Shown here one piece after another: positions 54,074 to 61,976 of a stretch of 64,000 nucleotides of DNA. The DNA is from Calditrichales bacterium MX18-03 (GTDB lineage Bacteria; Bacillota; Clostridia; Lutisporales; Lutisporaceae), in contig JAJGRE010000005.1 in assembly GCA_021083345.1 (NCBI GenBank), positions 216,101 through 280,100 of the forward strand, in the 5' to 3' direction. Below the pieces are notes generated by a model. It was not told the origin of the DNA. It did no database searches and worked only from the letters and a program-made list of their open reading frames with translations. A program made the translations under genes and the position numbers. Numbering within the stretch: the stretch's first letter is position 1; each line of letters begins with the position of its first letter.

Positions 54074-54134
54074 TTTGACCTCCAAAATCCTAAGCAAACT
54101 AAATTTCTCGTTTATTTTTTAAAACAATGATTAC

Positions 54135-54260
54135 GCATAACGTCCTGTGAATTGCCGAAGTCCGGTTCTTTGTATAGCTGAGAGGATTCAGATTGCTTTT
54201 GGGTTCCTTCAGTAGTCCACTTATTACTTAAAATAAATTGCAGCACCTGTCATATAATGT
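54135..54260 (-). repeat. attC-like site, degenerate (after the SLH gene)
   Basis: The left end has GCATAAC (54135-54141) followed by GTCC and a degenerate version of the CCGGAC region. The right end is unclear. The short hairpin ACGACAT/ATGTCGT follows at 54265-54280 as at other sites. Confidence 0.35.
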
Positions 54261-54264
54261 CTCC

Positions 54265-54280
54265 ACGACATCAATGTCGT
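54265..54280. repeat. Short hairpin beside attC-like site
   Basis: ACGACAT and ATGTCGT are perfect inverted repeats. It is one of a set of 12-20 bp hairpins at 54-64 kb with differing stems. The rest of the 54074-54698 gap shows no gene. Confidence 0.5.
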
Positions 54281-54564
54281 CTAACTCTCTGTTTTAGAAT
54301 ATTAGTCGAAATGTGTTTTGTGAACCCTTACTATATATGAAATTTGATTACATTTTACCATTCATTGGTATACTAATCAAACTTTTGCATTACGCAACGT
54401 ATTCATGTTATGCACTATTGGGTTTCATCTTCTACAGATTGTCCAAGGGTGAAAACTTCTTATGATTTGCTATTGTTAATGCCGAAGCCAGAAGGCTGAA
54501 TTTCCTTGCCATTGTCAAGTCAGAATACCTGGAACCTTAGCTGATCACATAGTAACTAAAAGGG

Positions 54565-54596
54565 AAGGGCTACCAGTTAATGATAGCCCTTCACCT
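54565..54596 (-). terminator. Terminator-like hairpin after the SLH gene
   Basis: GAAGGGCTA and TAGCCCTTC pair around an 11-base loop; on the minus strand a CCCTTTT stretch follows. Confidence 0.6.
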
Positions 54597-54698
54597 TTCT
54601 TCCTGTGGTATGTTAATAGGGAATAGTCATAAGCTCTTTTTTATATTCTATAGCCTCATAGTATACATATTTGCTATATTTCAACAACGGTTTGACAG

Positions 54699-56105
54699 TT
54701 ATTCTGCTGCCTGAGTCATTATGTTCAATTGATAAAGTTCCGTTGTTAGGCCATCCTCCGCAAGAACTCGAATATAGAATGTATTGATTTGCTGAGGATT
54801 AATATCCAGTGAGTCTCTCTCTTCAAAAGGAATTTCCAGATCATGGCTAAACCACACAGATGCATTCTCATCAGCAAGAATCGGGGTAATGATGATTGAT
54901 TGGGTTTCAACTCCAACTGTAATATCATAGACAGTTGTATCAGGTGAAAACTCGGGGCTTATGCTGCCTGTACTGATAGCAATGCCAGCCAGGTTCGACT
55001 CGCGATATACTATTAAGGTATATGTAAGTGTAGCCTGTCCATCCTCAGCAGTGACTTCAATATCAATAGAATTGCTCCCCGTTTGCAAGGGGACTTCCAT
55101 ATTTACACTATCATCGCTTTGCATCTCGTTCACCTTTAATGTTCCATTAGATGCTGCGCTTGTGTGCAACACTATGCAAGACACGCTATTATCAACGTAA
55201 GCGAAATAAGATGTAGCCTCCCAACTAAAAGCAGGTTCGATTACTATAGGAATAGGGTCATCAATATTATAAAGCTGGAGAATGCTCAATTTTGCTTCAC
55301 TTGACTGGGGGGGTGGTGTAGGAGTAGGAGTTGGCGTGGATCTATCCGATCTATCACTCCGTCTATCACGTGTACGTGTTGGTTCAGGGGTTGGGGTTGG
55401 TTCAGGGGTTGGAGTTGGTTCAGGAATCAGAGTAGTTACCGGAGTTACCAGTCCTGCATCAACAACAGCGGTCTCATCAACAACTTTTTCCGCAACCAGT
55501 TTTTCGATTATTTTGTTTCCATCACTATCGGTAGCAGATAATGTACCAAAGCTCATACCTACCAAGTCATCCTTTATCAGGTCTTTTCCAGCAAATAATG
55601 TTGCTTCTTCAGGAGTCAGTCCTCCCTTATCGGAAAGCTCTGCCGGTGCATTATTATAATCTGGTGTAAAACCAAGCTGCCTCAGTATCAAAGTAGCATA
55701 TGCCTTGCCGTTCAGCGCTACTTTTGGGCCGAAAGTTCCATCCGGGTACCCTTGGACCAACCCATTTGTTACTGCATAAGCCACTGCATTCTTTGCCCAA
55801 GATGAAATAGATGCAGCATCAGTGAATTTTGCCAGTGTGGCATCTGCATCGGTAATGGCTTCAGCTTCTGATTCAAGGCCGAATATTCTAAGCAGCATTA
55901 CAACCCCTGTTTCCCTACTCAAAGCGGTTCCAAGGTCAGGGTCAAAGGTTTCGGTGCTTATTCCTTTATATAGGCCCAAGTCGTTTAGTTTTTGGGCCTC
56001 TGCTGTATAGGTGAAGGCGCCTTCTGCTGCATATGTAATGGTGAATAGTAGAATATAAGCAAGAAGTAAAAACCAAGTTAATCGTTTTTTTACTGTCATT
56101 TTCAT
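54699..56105 (-). CDS. SLH-domain surface protein with cadherin-like beta-sandwich domain
   Basis: Exported protein of 468 residues. Residues 1-26 are a signal peptide (RLTWFLLLAYILLFTITYA). Up to about 210 there are S-layer homology repeats (NLGLYKG-like LNDLGLYKGISTETFDPD, NGLVQGYPDGTFGP), which bind pyruvylated wall polymers. A Pro/Thr/Glu linker (PTPEPT repeats) and an Arg/Asp/Ser stretch follow (about 228-265). Two cadherin-like beta-sandwich units end the chain (STGSISPEFSPDTTVYDITV). GGAGG lies 9 bases before ATG 56105. At 1.4 kb with its own signal it is large for a cassette. Confidence 0.85.
   Translation of the reverse strand: MKMTVKKRLTWFLLLAYILLFTITYAAEGAFTYTAEAQKLNDLGLYKGISTETFDPDLGTALSRETGVVMLLRIFGLESEAEAITDADATLAKFTDAASISSWAKNAVAYAVTNGLVQGYPDGTFGPKVALNGKAYATLILRQLGFTPDYNNAPAELSDKGGLTPEEATLFAGKDLIKDDLVGMSFGTLSATDSDGNKIIEKLVAEKVVDETAVVDAGLVTPVTTLIPEPTPTPEPTPTPEPTRTRDRRSDRSDRSTPTPTPTPPPQSSEAKLSILQLYNIDDPIPIVIEPAFSWEATSYFAYVDNSVSCIVLHTSAASNGTLKVNEMQSDDSVNMEVPLQTGSNSIDIEVTAEDGQATLTYTLIVYRESNLAGIAISTGSISPEFSPDTTVYDITVGVETQSIIITPILADENASVWFSHDLEIPFEERDSLDINPQQINTFYIRVLAEDGLTTELYQLNIMTQAAE
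55378..55432. repeat. Tandem repeat encoding the PT linker
   Basis: About three copies of an 18-bp unit, GGTTCAGGGGTTGGAGTT with small changes, encode the PTPEPT linker of the SLH protein. Copy number may vary by slippage. Confidence 0.7.
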
Positions 56106-56214
56106 TATTTCTACCCTCCCAATGGATAAATTTGTTGTAAAAAAGTGGTATTTTGTTTATATTTTCATGTTATATGATTGTTAATCTAAAGTCAACCTTG
56201 TTGCTGATAATCAA

Positions 56215-56259
56215 CTACGAATCAGTAGGTTGCAAGCTCGAATCCTGTCGGGCACACCA
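56215..56259 (+). pseudogene. tRNA-Arg(ACG) 3' fragment
   Basis: From the anticodon loop CTACGAA (anticodon ACG, 56217-56219) to CCA (56257-56259) the sequence reads as the 3' half of tRNA-Arg: anticodon 3' stem TCAGT, variable loop, T-arm GCAAG/CTCGAAT/CCTGT and acceptor strand CGGGCAC-A-CCA. The T-stem has a mismatch, the T-loop begins with C, and the 5' half is absent. A hairpin with T tract follows at 56254-56273. Tandem or partial tRNA 3' ends typically mark integration sites. Confidence 0.7.
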
Positions 56260-56398
56260 CTTCGGGTGTTTTGAATTTCACATATTCATTAAAATGGGGC
56301 ATTGAGTCATTATGTCACTCTCTTAGTTGAGTGCCTTGTTCAGAAGATGGGTAATGCTCCTCAACGCCTTACTCAATAATTAAAACTCAAAGTTATAA

Positions 56399-56809
56399 TT
56401 ATGTTATATATTGCGTTTTACATACAAGGCATACATTTCTGTGTACGCTTACAATACTACCGCATTCGGTGCAAGTCCAGCGAGCTTCCTCATTCTCCAG
56501 GAATTCTTTCATACCATTCTGCTTAATATTCTTAAGATTTTCAATCATGCTCATGTGATATTTGGTGCTGTATCGTTTATCTAGCTGTTTCAATCTTCTA
56601 CACGGAAATTTATCACATTCATAACATAAGCCCGAACTGTTATTTTGTATGGTGAAACAGCTTCTGAGAATACAGCTTATACAATACGCTGGTTTTGTAC
56701 AATCATCACTTTTACATCCGCCGCAATTCTTTTTATCACGCTGGAAAGCCATACAAAGCCTGCAATTCATACCGCACGGGGCAATAAGTTCTGATCTCAT
56801 TTTATCCAT
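56399..56809 (-). CDS. DUF3795 family cysteine-rich protein (copy 2)
   Basis: Protein of 136 residues closely matching the protein at 40345-40746. It has the same LIAPCGMNCRLCMAF start, the Cys pairs CGGCKSDDC, CISC, CYECDKFPC, CTECGSIVS and CLVCK, and the shared blocks RRLKQLDKRYSTKYH and NLKNIKQNGM. Metal binding is likely, function unknown. AGGGTGAT precedes ATG 56809. Confidence 0.8.
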   Translation of the reverse strand: MDKMRSELIAPCGMNCRLCMAFQRDKKNCGGCKSDDCTKPAYCISCILRSCFTIQNNSSGLCYECDKFPCRRLKQLDKRYSTKYHMSMIENLKNIKQNGMKEFLENEEARWTCTECGSIVSVHRNVCLVCKTQYIT

Positions 56810-57004
56810 TCAATCACCCTCACACTTTTCAATTGATACACAATATAAGAATAGTGCTCCGCTTAAATCAATTGCTAGAGGTTAATTTTTACATCTTAAC
56901 ATAGTACTTTGCATAAATCTAATAGTGCTTCATTTGCAGATACAATCGTCAAAATCAAAAACTGTAATATTATCACGATATCTCCGACGTCGCTGAATTG
57001 ATGT

Positions 57005-57165
57005 GACGCCTCGACGCAGTGGAGCGATGTGGCTGACCGTTTGAAGAGTCACGCATACTCTGGCAGGATTTTGGGTCAGCCCTCTGTGGAGATGCATTGC
57101 TATATGTAGTATTGAGCCCCGTAACTCGGTGCCGGTCAGGGACCAGCTGCCCTCAAAACCAATCG
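57005..57165 (-). repeat. Candidate attC-like site, weak (after the dehydrogenase gene)
   Basis: The sequence after the stop of the dehydrogenase gene has a stem GGCTGACC/GGGTCAGCC (near 57031-57086). It also carries CCCCGTAACTC, shared with the site near 58340, and a GCATTGCTATAT end in place of GCATTGTTATGC. The outer boxes are not convincing. No gene is seen in this 400-bp gap. Confidence 0.3.
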
Positions 57166-57218
57166 AAGCCCTTCTCCTAGTTACACTTTACAAAGAAAAT
57201 ATCCAACTGTGTTATAAT

Positions 57219-58160
57219 TTAGTTGGAATGTTCGACTGTTATTGCTACTCCTCCTCTTTTGTGTCCTTGCTCAACGTATTGATGTGCTTCTACAATTTGC
57301 TCCAATGGATAGATTCTGTCAACAGCTGGTTTAATGTATCCAGAATCAATTAACTCTTTGAGCTTAACAAGGCGTTCTGATTGTAATTCTAACTTTCCAT
57401 CATCGATTGATATATATTTTCCTTCTGATGATAGAGCTTTTTTACACTCTTCTTTTAATTTTGAACTTTTCATTTTTCCAACCGTATCAAGTATCAAGTC
57501 ATAATGCTCAATTGAATTTAGAGAATCTTCTTTTGTGTAATCAATAACTTTATCTGCTCCCAAAGATTTCACGAATCCTAAATTATTAGTACTGCATACT
57601 CCTGTAACTGCAGCTCCAAAATATTTAGCTAGTTGTATTGCTATTGTTCCTGAAGTCCCTGAAGCCCCGTATATAAGAACTTTTTGTCCGCATTGGATTT
57701 TCCCTTTTTCTATAATTTGCAGTGCTAAAAGTCCCCCATATGCAGCAGCAGTTGCTTCTTCATAACTTATCTTTGCAGGTTTTAATGCTAAACATCCATA
57801 CGTAGAGTCTACTTCTTTCATACAATTGTACTCAGCATAAGCACCAAGTCCAAAACCAGTAATCCCATAAACTTGATCACCTGCTTTAAACCGTTTTATG
57901 TCTTTTCCTACTGATTCAATTTCTCCTGCTAACACCAAGCCTATTATGGATTTTCTCGGCTTTGTCAATCCTATAAATAGCCGCATCGGCAGCAAAAACT
58001 GGATAGGCAATTGAGACCCTCGAATAAAGATGTCACTTGCTGTTACCGCTGTTGCGTAGACTTTTATGCATACTTCATCTTGCTTAGGAGAAGGTTTTTT
58101 TACTTCCTTAAGTTGGAGAACTTCTGGAGGTCCATATTTTGTGCATACAACTGCTTTCAT
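57219..58160 (-). CDS. Zinc-type alcohol dehydrogenase / quinone oxidoreductase family (MDR)
   Basis: Medium-chain reductase of 313 residues. The N-terminal domain has the GroES-like start (VVCTKYGPPEVLQLKEVKKP). The Rossmann glycine motif is VLIYGASGTSGTIAIQLAK (about 150), of the QOR type (GASGxxG). No structural-zinc Cys cluster is seen. It probably reduces a quinone or enone with NADPH. GGAG precedes ATG 58160; the frame extends to 58190. Confidence 0.88.
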   Translation of the reverse strand: MKAVVCTKYGPPEVLQLKEVKKPSPKQDEVCIKVYATAVTASDIFIRGSQLPIQFLLPMRLFIGLTKPRKSIIGLVLAGEIESVGKDIKRFKAGDQVYGITGFGLGAYAEYNCMKEVDSTYGCLALKPAKISYEEATAAAYGGLLALQIIEKGKIQCGQKVLIYGASGTSGTIAIQLAKYFGAAVTGVCSTNNLGFVKSLGADKVIDYTKEDSLNSIEHYDLILDTVGKMKSSKLKEECKKALSSEGKYISIDDGKLELQSERLVKLKELIDSGYIKPAVDRIYPLEQIVEAHQYVEQGHKRGGVAITVEHSN

Positions 58161-58289
58161 TGGATTACTCCTTTCTATTTGAAATATCACTTCTATCCTT
58201 AAACTTATACCTATTGTACATTATGAAAATTAGAATAGCATATGCCACTAATAAAAAAGAATCATCAAGACACTCAAAGTCCTTCCCGC

Positions 58290-58330
58290 ACAATTCGCCG
58301 CCACCCGAAGCGTGAACATGTTGTTAGCCG
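58290..58330 (-). repeat. attC-like site, truncated (after the transglutaminase gene)
   Basis: Minus-strand GGCTAAC (58323-58329), AACATG, TTCACGCTTCGGG is a good R-box, spacer and inner box of the attC type. The far end lacks a GTTRRRY box, so the site looks truncated. Confidence 0.55.
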
Positions 58331-58354
58331 TAGGACCATGCCCCGTAACTCAGA

Positions 58355-58372
58355 GCCGACACGGATGTCGGC
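58355..58372. repeat. Short hairpin beside attC-like site
   Basis: GCCGAC, loop ACGGAT, GTCGGC: an 18-bp perfect hairpin between the transglutaminase gene's stop and its attC-like site. Confidence 0.7.
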
Positions 58373-58484
58373 GCCTCAAAAACCCTATTTTCTTTCAACT
58401 ATTGCACAATATACAAAGAATGTGAACTGCTTTTTCCAAAGATACTACCTAATTCACGAAAAAAATCAAGAGCGTCGTTATAGT

Positions 58485-59186
58485 TCATTTTCTATTACGG
58501 ATTTTCTGCAACCGCTTGTTCAACCTTTTGGATAATATTTTTTCAAACAAAAACTGTTTTATAGGTGAGGGTATGTTGCTGAATTTTTTTAAAAAAAGCT
58601 CTGGTGAATCAAAAATACCAACATCATCGGTAATTGCAAGGCTTTGGCTGTAGGTATCTTTACCTACAAAGCAAAGGTTATCCGCACACTTGTCTTTCAT
58701 GGCAATAGCATAACCGTAGTAACCGTCATCACGCTTTTCCAGTTTACCTTTTACCGCATTGTAATAGCTCTCATCAGGAATGACACCCTCCAGGGCTATC
58801 CAGTTGCCGTTAAAGTATACCTCTACCCATGTGTGGCTTACTTTTGCTGGAGCTAACATATAGGTTAAGCCTACCAGTGCACCCTTTTGCATGGCTTTAT
58901 CAATCAGAAAGCCATGTATCCTTGTTGGTGCGCCAACACCTCTAAGTAACGCCATCAGTAAAGTTGCCTTGGTATTGCACTGACCATAGCCCTGTTCTAA
59001 TACTTCTGATGCCTTAAATTCGTCCTTTGAATTGTAGCCAAAAACAATTTCATTCTTTACAAAATAATAAATTTGCTTAATTTTTTCAAACTCATCTTTT
59101 TCAGCCCATTTTCTCTCGGTAATAAGCTGTTGTATTTTCGGATGATTATAATCTAATAAATGCGTTTCCTTTAAATAGTTTTTCAT
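58485..59186 (-). CDS. Transglutaminase-like domain protein
   Basis: Protein of 233 residues with a papain-like core: Cys in EQGYGQCNTKATLLMALLRG, His in VSHTWVEVYFNGNWIALEG, and a following Asp/Glu. Bacterial members act as cysteine proteases or amidases, or have no known activity. AAAAGGAGG precedes ATG 59186. It overlaps or touches the AraC gene upstream, so the two form one cassette. Confidence 0.85.
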   Translation of the reverse strand: MKNYLKETHLLDYNHPKIQQLITERKWAEKDEFEKIKQIYYFVKNEIVFGYNSKDEFKASEVLEQGYGQCNTKATLLMALLRGVGAPTRIHGFLIDKAMQKGALVGLTYMLAPAKVSHTWVEVYFNGNWIALEGVIPDESYYNAVKGKLEKRDDGYYGYAIAMKDKCADNLCFVGKDTYSQSLAITDDVGIFDSPELFLKKFSNIPSPIKQFLFEKILSKRLNKRLQKIRNRK

Positions 59187-59219
59187 ATGAACGCCTCCTT
59201 TTATCAGATTATAAGTCAT

Positions 59220-59978
59220 TTAATATGTTGTTACTTTCAAAAAAACGCTATCATCGTTCAATTCTCTTGCAGACATCCCCAAGGTCTTTTTACATACCGC
59301 CGCAAAGTGAGATGAACTGTCAAAGCCTGCCATAATTGCGGCTTCTGTTACACTTTTGCCTGAAAAAATGCAGAACATCGCTTTTTGTAATTTATGCAAC
59401 ACCATGTAAGAGCTTAAACGCATACCTGTTTCCTTTTTAAATATATGAGATAGTCTGCTTTGCGATAAAAACACGCTTTTTGCCATTTCTTCAAGACTGT
59501 GCTCATTACTGGCACAGTTTTTAATCTGACTCAGCAGGCTTGTAATTCTCTCGTCCATAACTGCGTTGGCATCTGTGTTTATCTGCAATATTTGGAACAG
59601 TTGCGTATAAAACTTAAGATAATGCTCTTTATCCAAAATGTGATAATACTGCTGTAGTAAGCACCGAACTAAATTTATTGACTCATCATCAATAGAATAA
59701 TATGACCGACCGTTTAAATACTGCTGAATCAATTGTTTTGCTATCATAGAAGTGTTATCAATTAAAAACAGAATTTGTGCATCTTGATTGCTATAGAAGG
59801 TGTGATTTGTATTTGAATTTATTATGATGCCCTTACAGGCAAACTGTTTTTCAGCAACCGATATATTAAACTCATTGTGAAAGGAAATAGATATTTGAAG
59901 CATTAGATGGCTGTGATTATCTGCATCAATTTTATCTGTTATTACGGCAATGTGGTCATTACTGGCATAAACATACAT
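59220..59978 (-). CDS. AraC-family transcriptional regulator
   Basis: Regulator of 252 residues with the HTH at the C-terminus (LEEMAKSVFLSQSRLSHIFK and VTEAAIMAGFDSSSHFAAV) and a cupin-like N-terminal sensor (NHSHLMLQISISFHNEFNI). ATG 59978 has AGGAG 9 bases upstream; a TTG 9 bases earlier would overlap that site. It is cotranscribed with the transglutaminase gene and probably controls it or itself. Confidence 0.85.
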   Translation of the reverse strand: MYVYASNDHIAVITDKIDADNHSHLMLQISISFHNEFNISVAEKQFACKGIIINSNTNHTFYSNQDAQILFLIDNTSMIAKQLIQQYLNGRSYYSIDDESINLVRCLLQQYYHILDKEHYLKFYTQLFQILQINTDANAVMDERITSLLSQIKNCASNEHSLEEMAKSVFLSQSRLSHIFKKETGMRLSSYMVLHKLQKAMFCIFSGKSVTEAAIMAGFDSSSHFAAVCKKTLGMSARELNDDSVFLKVTTY

Positions 59979-60087
59979 TGTCGTCAACTCCTTTGTCTAT
60001 AAGTCTAATAAAAATAATCCATATTTCGTCTTTTCAAACTATAGCGAACAATAATGATCCGCGAAGTCCTTTCCTGACATTATCAAT

Positions 60088-60106
60088 CCGCGATACGATG
60101 CCGCGG
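60088..60106. repeat. Short hairpin beside attC-like site
   Basis: CCGCG(AT)ACGATGCCGCGG, a 19-bp near-palindrome just left of the attC-like site at 60113. Confidence 0.65.
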
Positions 60107-60112
60107 TCTATC

Positions 60113-60272
60113 ACCTAACGGGTTCGCGCTCACGACGACCCTGAATCGGACCCCGTAGCCTATCCCCTTGGTTGTGCTTGCCACCCGGTGAAATGGTGTG
60201 GTGAATGGCTTCATGCATAGATGTTAGTATATGAAGCCGATAAGTTCCATCAGCGTGAATGCCTTGTTATCT
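60113..60272 (-). repeat. attC-like site (after a VOC gene)
   Basis: ACCTAAC (60113-60119) matches RYYYAAC exactly at the left end; GTTATCT (60266-60272) is at the right. Inner boxes TCACG and CGTGA pair. On the minus strand it begins AGATAAC, AAGGCA, TTCACGCTG. Length is about 160 bp. Confidence 0.7.
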
Positions 60273-60299
60273 GAAGTCCTCTGCCCCTCAGAGATCAGA

Positions 60300-60319
60300 G
60301 TCGGGCACGGACGCCCGAC
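60300..60319. repeat. Short hairpin beside attC-like site
   Basis: GTCGGGC, loop ACGGAC, GCCCGAC: a 20-bp hairpin between the VOC gene's stop and its attC-like site. Confidence 0.7.
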
Positions 60320-60351
60320 CCTATAGCAAAATAATATCTTGCAATTATATA

Positions 60352-60750
60352 CTATTGTTCAAGGCCAGCATCTAGTTCAGTGTCTACCCATAAAGCCCAC
60401 CTGACATCATACTTATCTATAAATCTGACTACGCAAGGGCTATAATCAGTTGGCTGAATCGGTAACACGGTTGTGCTGCCCTCCTTCAAGATTAAGTAAA
60501 CATCTTTCAGCTCGTTTTCATTATGAAAAGTTACCGATAATTGATATCCTCCTGACTTGGAAAAGCCAGTGTTACCACCAAAGTCATTCATCATAAGCAG
60601 TTGATTATGAATAAGAATTTCAGCATGGATAATCAGATGCTCTTGGTCAGGATCTTGAATAATCTTCTCGACAGAAGCATTAAATGCTTTGACATATAGA
60701 TCAATTGCTTCTTTGCATTGCCCGTTGATATAAATGTGTGTAGCTAACAT
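60352..60750 (-). CDS. VOC family protein, PhnB-like
   Basis: Protein of 132 residues resembling PhnB/3-demethylubiquinone-type glyoxalase-fold proteins (NGQCKEAIDLYVKAFNASVE start, DFGGNTGFSKSGGYQLSVTF). Activity unknown. GGAGGG precedes ATG 60750; an upstream in-frame start at 60765 overlaps that site. Confidence 0.82.
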   Translation of the reverse strand: MLATHIYINGQCKEAIDLYVKAFNASVEKIIQDPDQEHLIIHAEILIHNQLLMMNDFGGNTGFSKSGGYQLSVTFHNENELKDVYLILKEGSTTVLPIQPTDYSPCVVRFIDKYDVRWALWVDTELDAGLEQ

Positions 60751-60812
60751 AATACCCTCCTTCATTCATAGGTTATCAAAATGTAAGTTTCGTAGCCCTT
60801 CCCTAAAATAAT

Positions 60813-60831
60813 CCGCGGCACGATGCCGCGG
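60813..60831. repeat. Short hairpin beside attC-like site
   Basis: CCGCGGCACGATGCCGCGG, a 19-bp perfect hairpin 17 bp left of the attC-like site at 60848. Confidence 0.7.
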
Positions 60832-60847
60832 TCGTGCAGAGGATTTC

Positions 60848-61021
60848 AGATAACGTCTCCGTGTTTGCGACCATTCTGAGTCTTAAGACGCAGTACAAAC
60901 CTTAGATAGCTCTTATCTTAGGTTTGTGCAAAACGGGTGCCCCTGCACTTAGGCTCAGGATGGTGGTTGTCTTACTACTCGATCTAGCTCTCCAACCCGT
61001 AGCGCAAACAAGTTGTTATCA
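60848..61021 (-). repeat. attC-like site (after an unknown membrane-anchored gene)
   Basis: AGATAAC (60848-60854) and GTTATCA (61015-61021) form the outer boxes. The inner boxes GTTTGCG and CGCAAAC pair perfectly and differ in sequence from the CTCACG boxes of other sites. A 14-bp central stem, ACAAACCT(T)AGATA with its partner, is also present. Stem conservation with changed sequence supports structural selection, as for attC. Confidence 0.7.
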
Positions 61022-61049
61022 GATGGATGAGGCCCCTCGAAGTTAGAGG

Positions 61050-61061
61050 CGACCACGGTCG
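61050..61061. repeat. Short hairpin beside attC-like site
   Basis: CGACC, AC, GGTCG with outer GAGGC/GCCTC pairing, between the gene's stop and the attC-like site. Confidence 0.5.
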
Positions 61062-61116
61062 GGAGCCTCTTAAGTGACTCTAGAATTGCTATATAATCAA
61101 TAGTTGAGTTTGTAGC

Positions 61117-61671
61117 TTATTCTGCAATAACCATAATTCTTTTTATAGTATTCTTCAAATCAACTTTAATGTGCTTTATCTCTATTTTCTCTTTCTTATA
61201 AATCCTATAACTAAACATAGCTGAGTAATTATAATCATCTATATTATTCTGAATATGTCTGAGCCAAGTTCCAAAATCTGCTTCGCTGTTACGCTCTATC
61301 CAGAATTCAATTCCTAACACACCTATAGTCTGATCATAAGGTCTTAATACAGTAAATCCTTCCGAATTATCTATCTGCGGCTCAAAAGTAATTCTACTTT
61401 TAAGAAATTCAGGTGTTTCTATATTCCAGTTAATTGTTTTAATTACTAGTGGATTAGCTCCAACGTTTTTAATAATAATAGGAATTCCAATCTGAAAACT
61501 AGTAGGTATTTTCTCTACCGCAGTTGCAATTGAAAGTGATATATCATCAAAATCATAAAATACATATACTTTTTCCTTACATCTTTTAAAAATAGAAAAG
61601 TATAAAGCAAGATAAGAGATAATCAAGGATAAAAAAGCTATCGACAAAGATATTATATTGTTTATATCCAT
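61117..61671 (-). CDS. Membrane-anchored protein, unknown
   Basis: Protein of 184 residues with one N-terminal membrane segment (IISLSIAFLSLIISYLALYF) and a soluble part of beta-rich character (FQIGIPIIIKNVGANPLVIK). No known family recognised. AGGTGAT precedes ATG 61671; the frame extends to 61683. A single-gene cassette. Confidence 0.65.
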   Translation of the reverse strand: MDINNIISLSIAFLSLIISYLALYFSIFKRCKEKVYVFYDFDDISLSIATAVEKIPTSFQIGIPIIIKNVGANPLVIKTINWNIETPEFLKSRITFEPQIDNSEGFTVLRPYDQTIGVLGIEFWIERNSEADFGTWLRHIQNNIDDYNYSAMFSYRIYKKEKIEIKHIKVDLKNTIKRIMVIAE

Positions 61672-61723
61672 ACTTTCTATCACCTACAGTTCAAATTTTA
61701 CTCCAAAGCATTAGCTTATAATT

Positions 61724-61742
61724 CCGCGACACGAGGTCGCGG
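61724..61742. repeat. Short hairpin beside attC-like site
   Basis: CCGCGAC, loop ACGAG, GTCGCGG: a 19-bp hairpin in the leader of the 61117 gene, just left of the attC-like site at 61761. Confidence 0.7.
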
Positions 61743-61760
61743 CACCTCGCCTCATCTGTC

Positions 61761-61950
61761 CTATAACGGGTTCGCACTCACGACACCGCTGAACCGGACC
61801 CTCGGAGACTTTCCTCCCAGCGGAGCTTCGCTCCCGGTGAAGGGGTGTGGTTGCCCTGTCTCAGCTCCAGAGCAAATGCTTCCGGCAACCCAAGGCACGC
61901 CTGCTTCTTGTCCCTTCCCTCCGTACCACAGCGTGAGGGCATTGTTATGC
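61761..61950 (-). repeat. attC-like site (best-preserved copy)
   Basis: CTATAAC (61761-61767) and GTTATGC (61944-61950) pair through ATAAC/GTTAT. The inner boxes CTCACG (61777-61782) and CGTGAG (61932-61937) pair, with unequal spacers of 9 and 6 bases as in attC. On the minus strand it starts GCATAACAATGCCCTCACG. The 190 bp are nearly the same as in the copy at 62723. It starts 27 bp after the stop of the next gene. Confidence 0.75.
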
Positions 61951-61976
61951 GATCGCACCCTTTCACTTTCTATTAT

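Noticed and set aside
56215..56259. Functional tRNA gene
   Set aside because: The 5' half (acceptor 5' strand and D-arm) is missing and the anticodon 5' stem does not pair.
57129..57353. Plus-strand 74-codon frame in the gap left of the dehydrogenase gene
   Set aside because: No ribosome site, overlaps the dehydrogenase 3' end, and shows no protein-like pattern.
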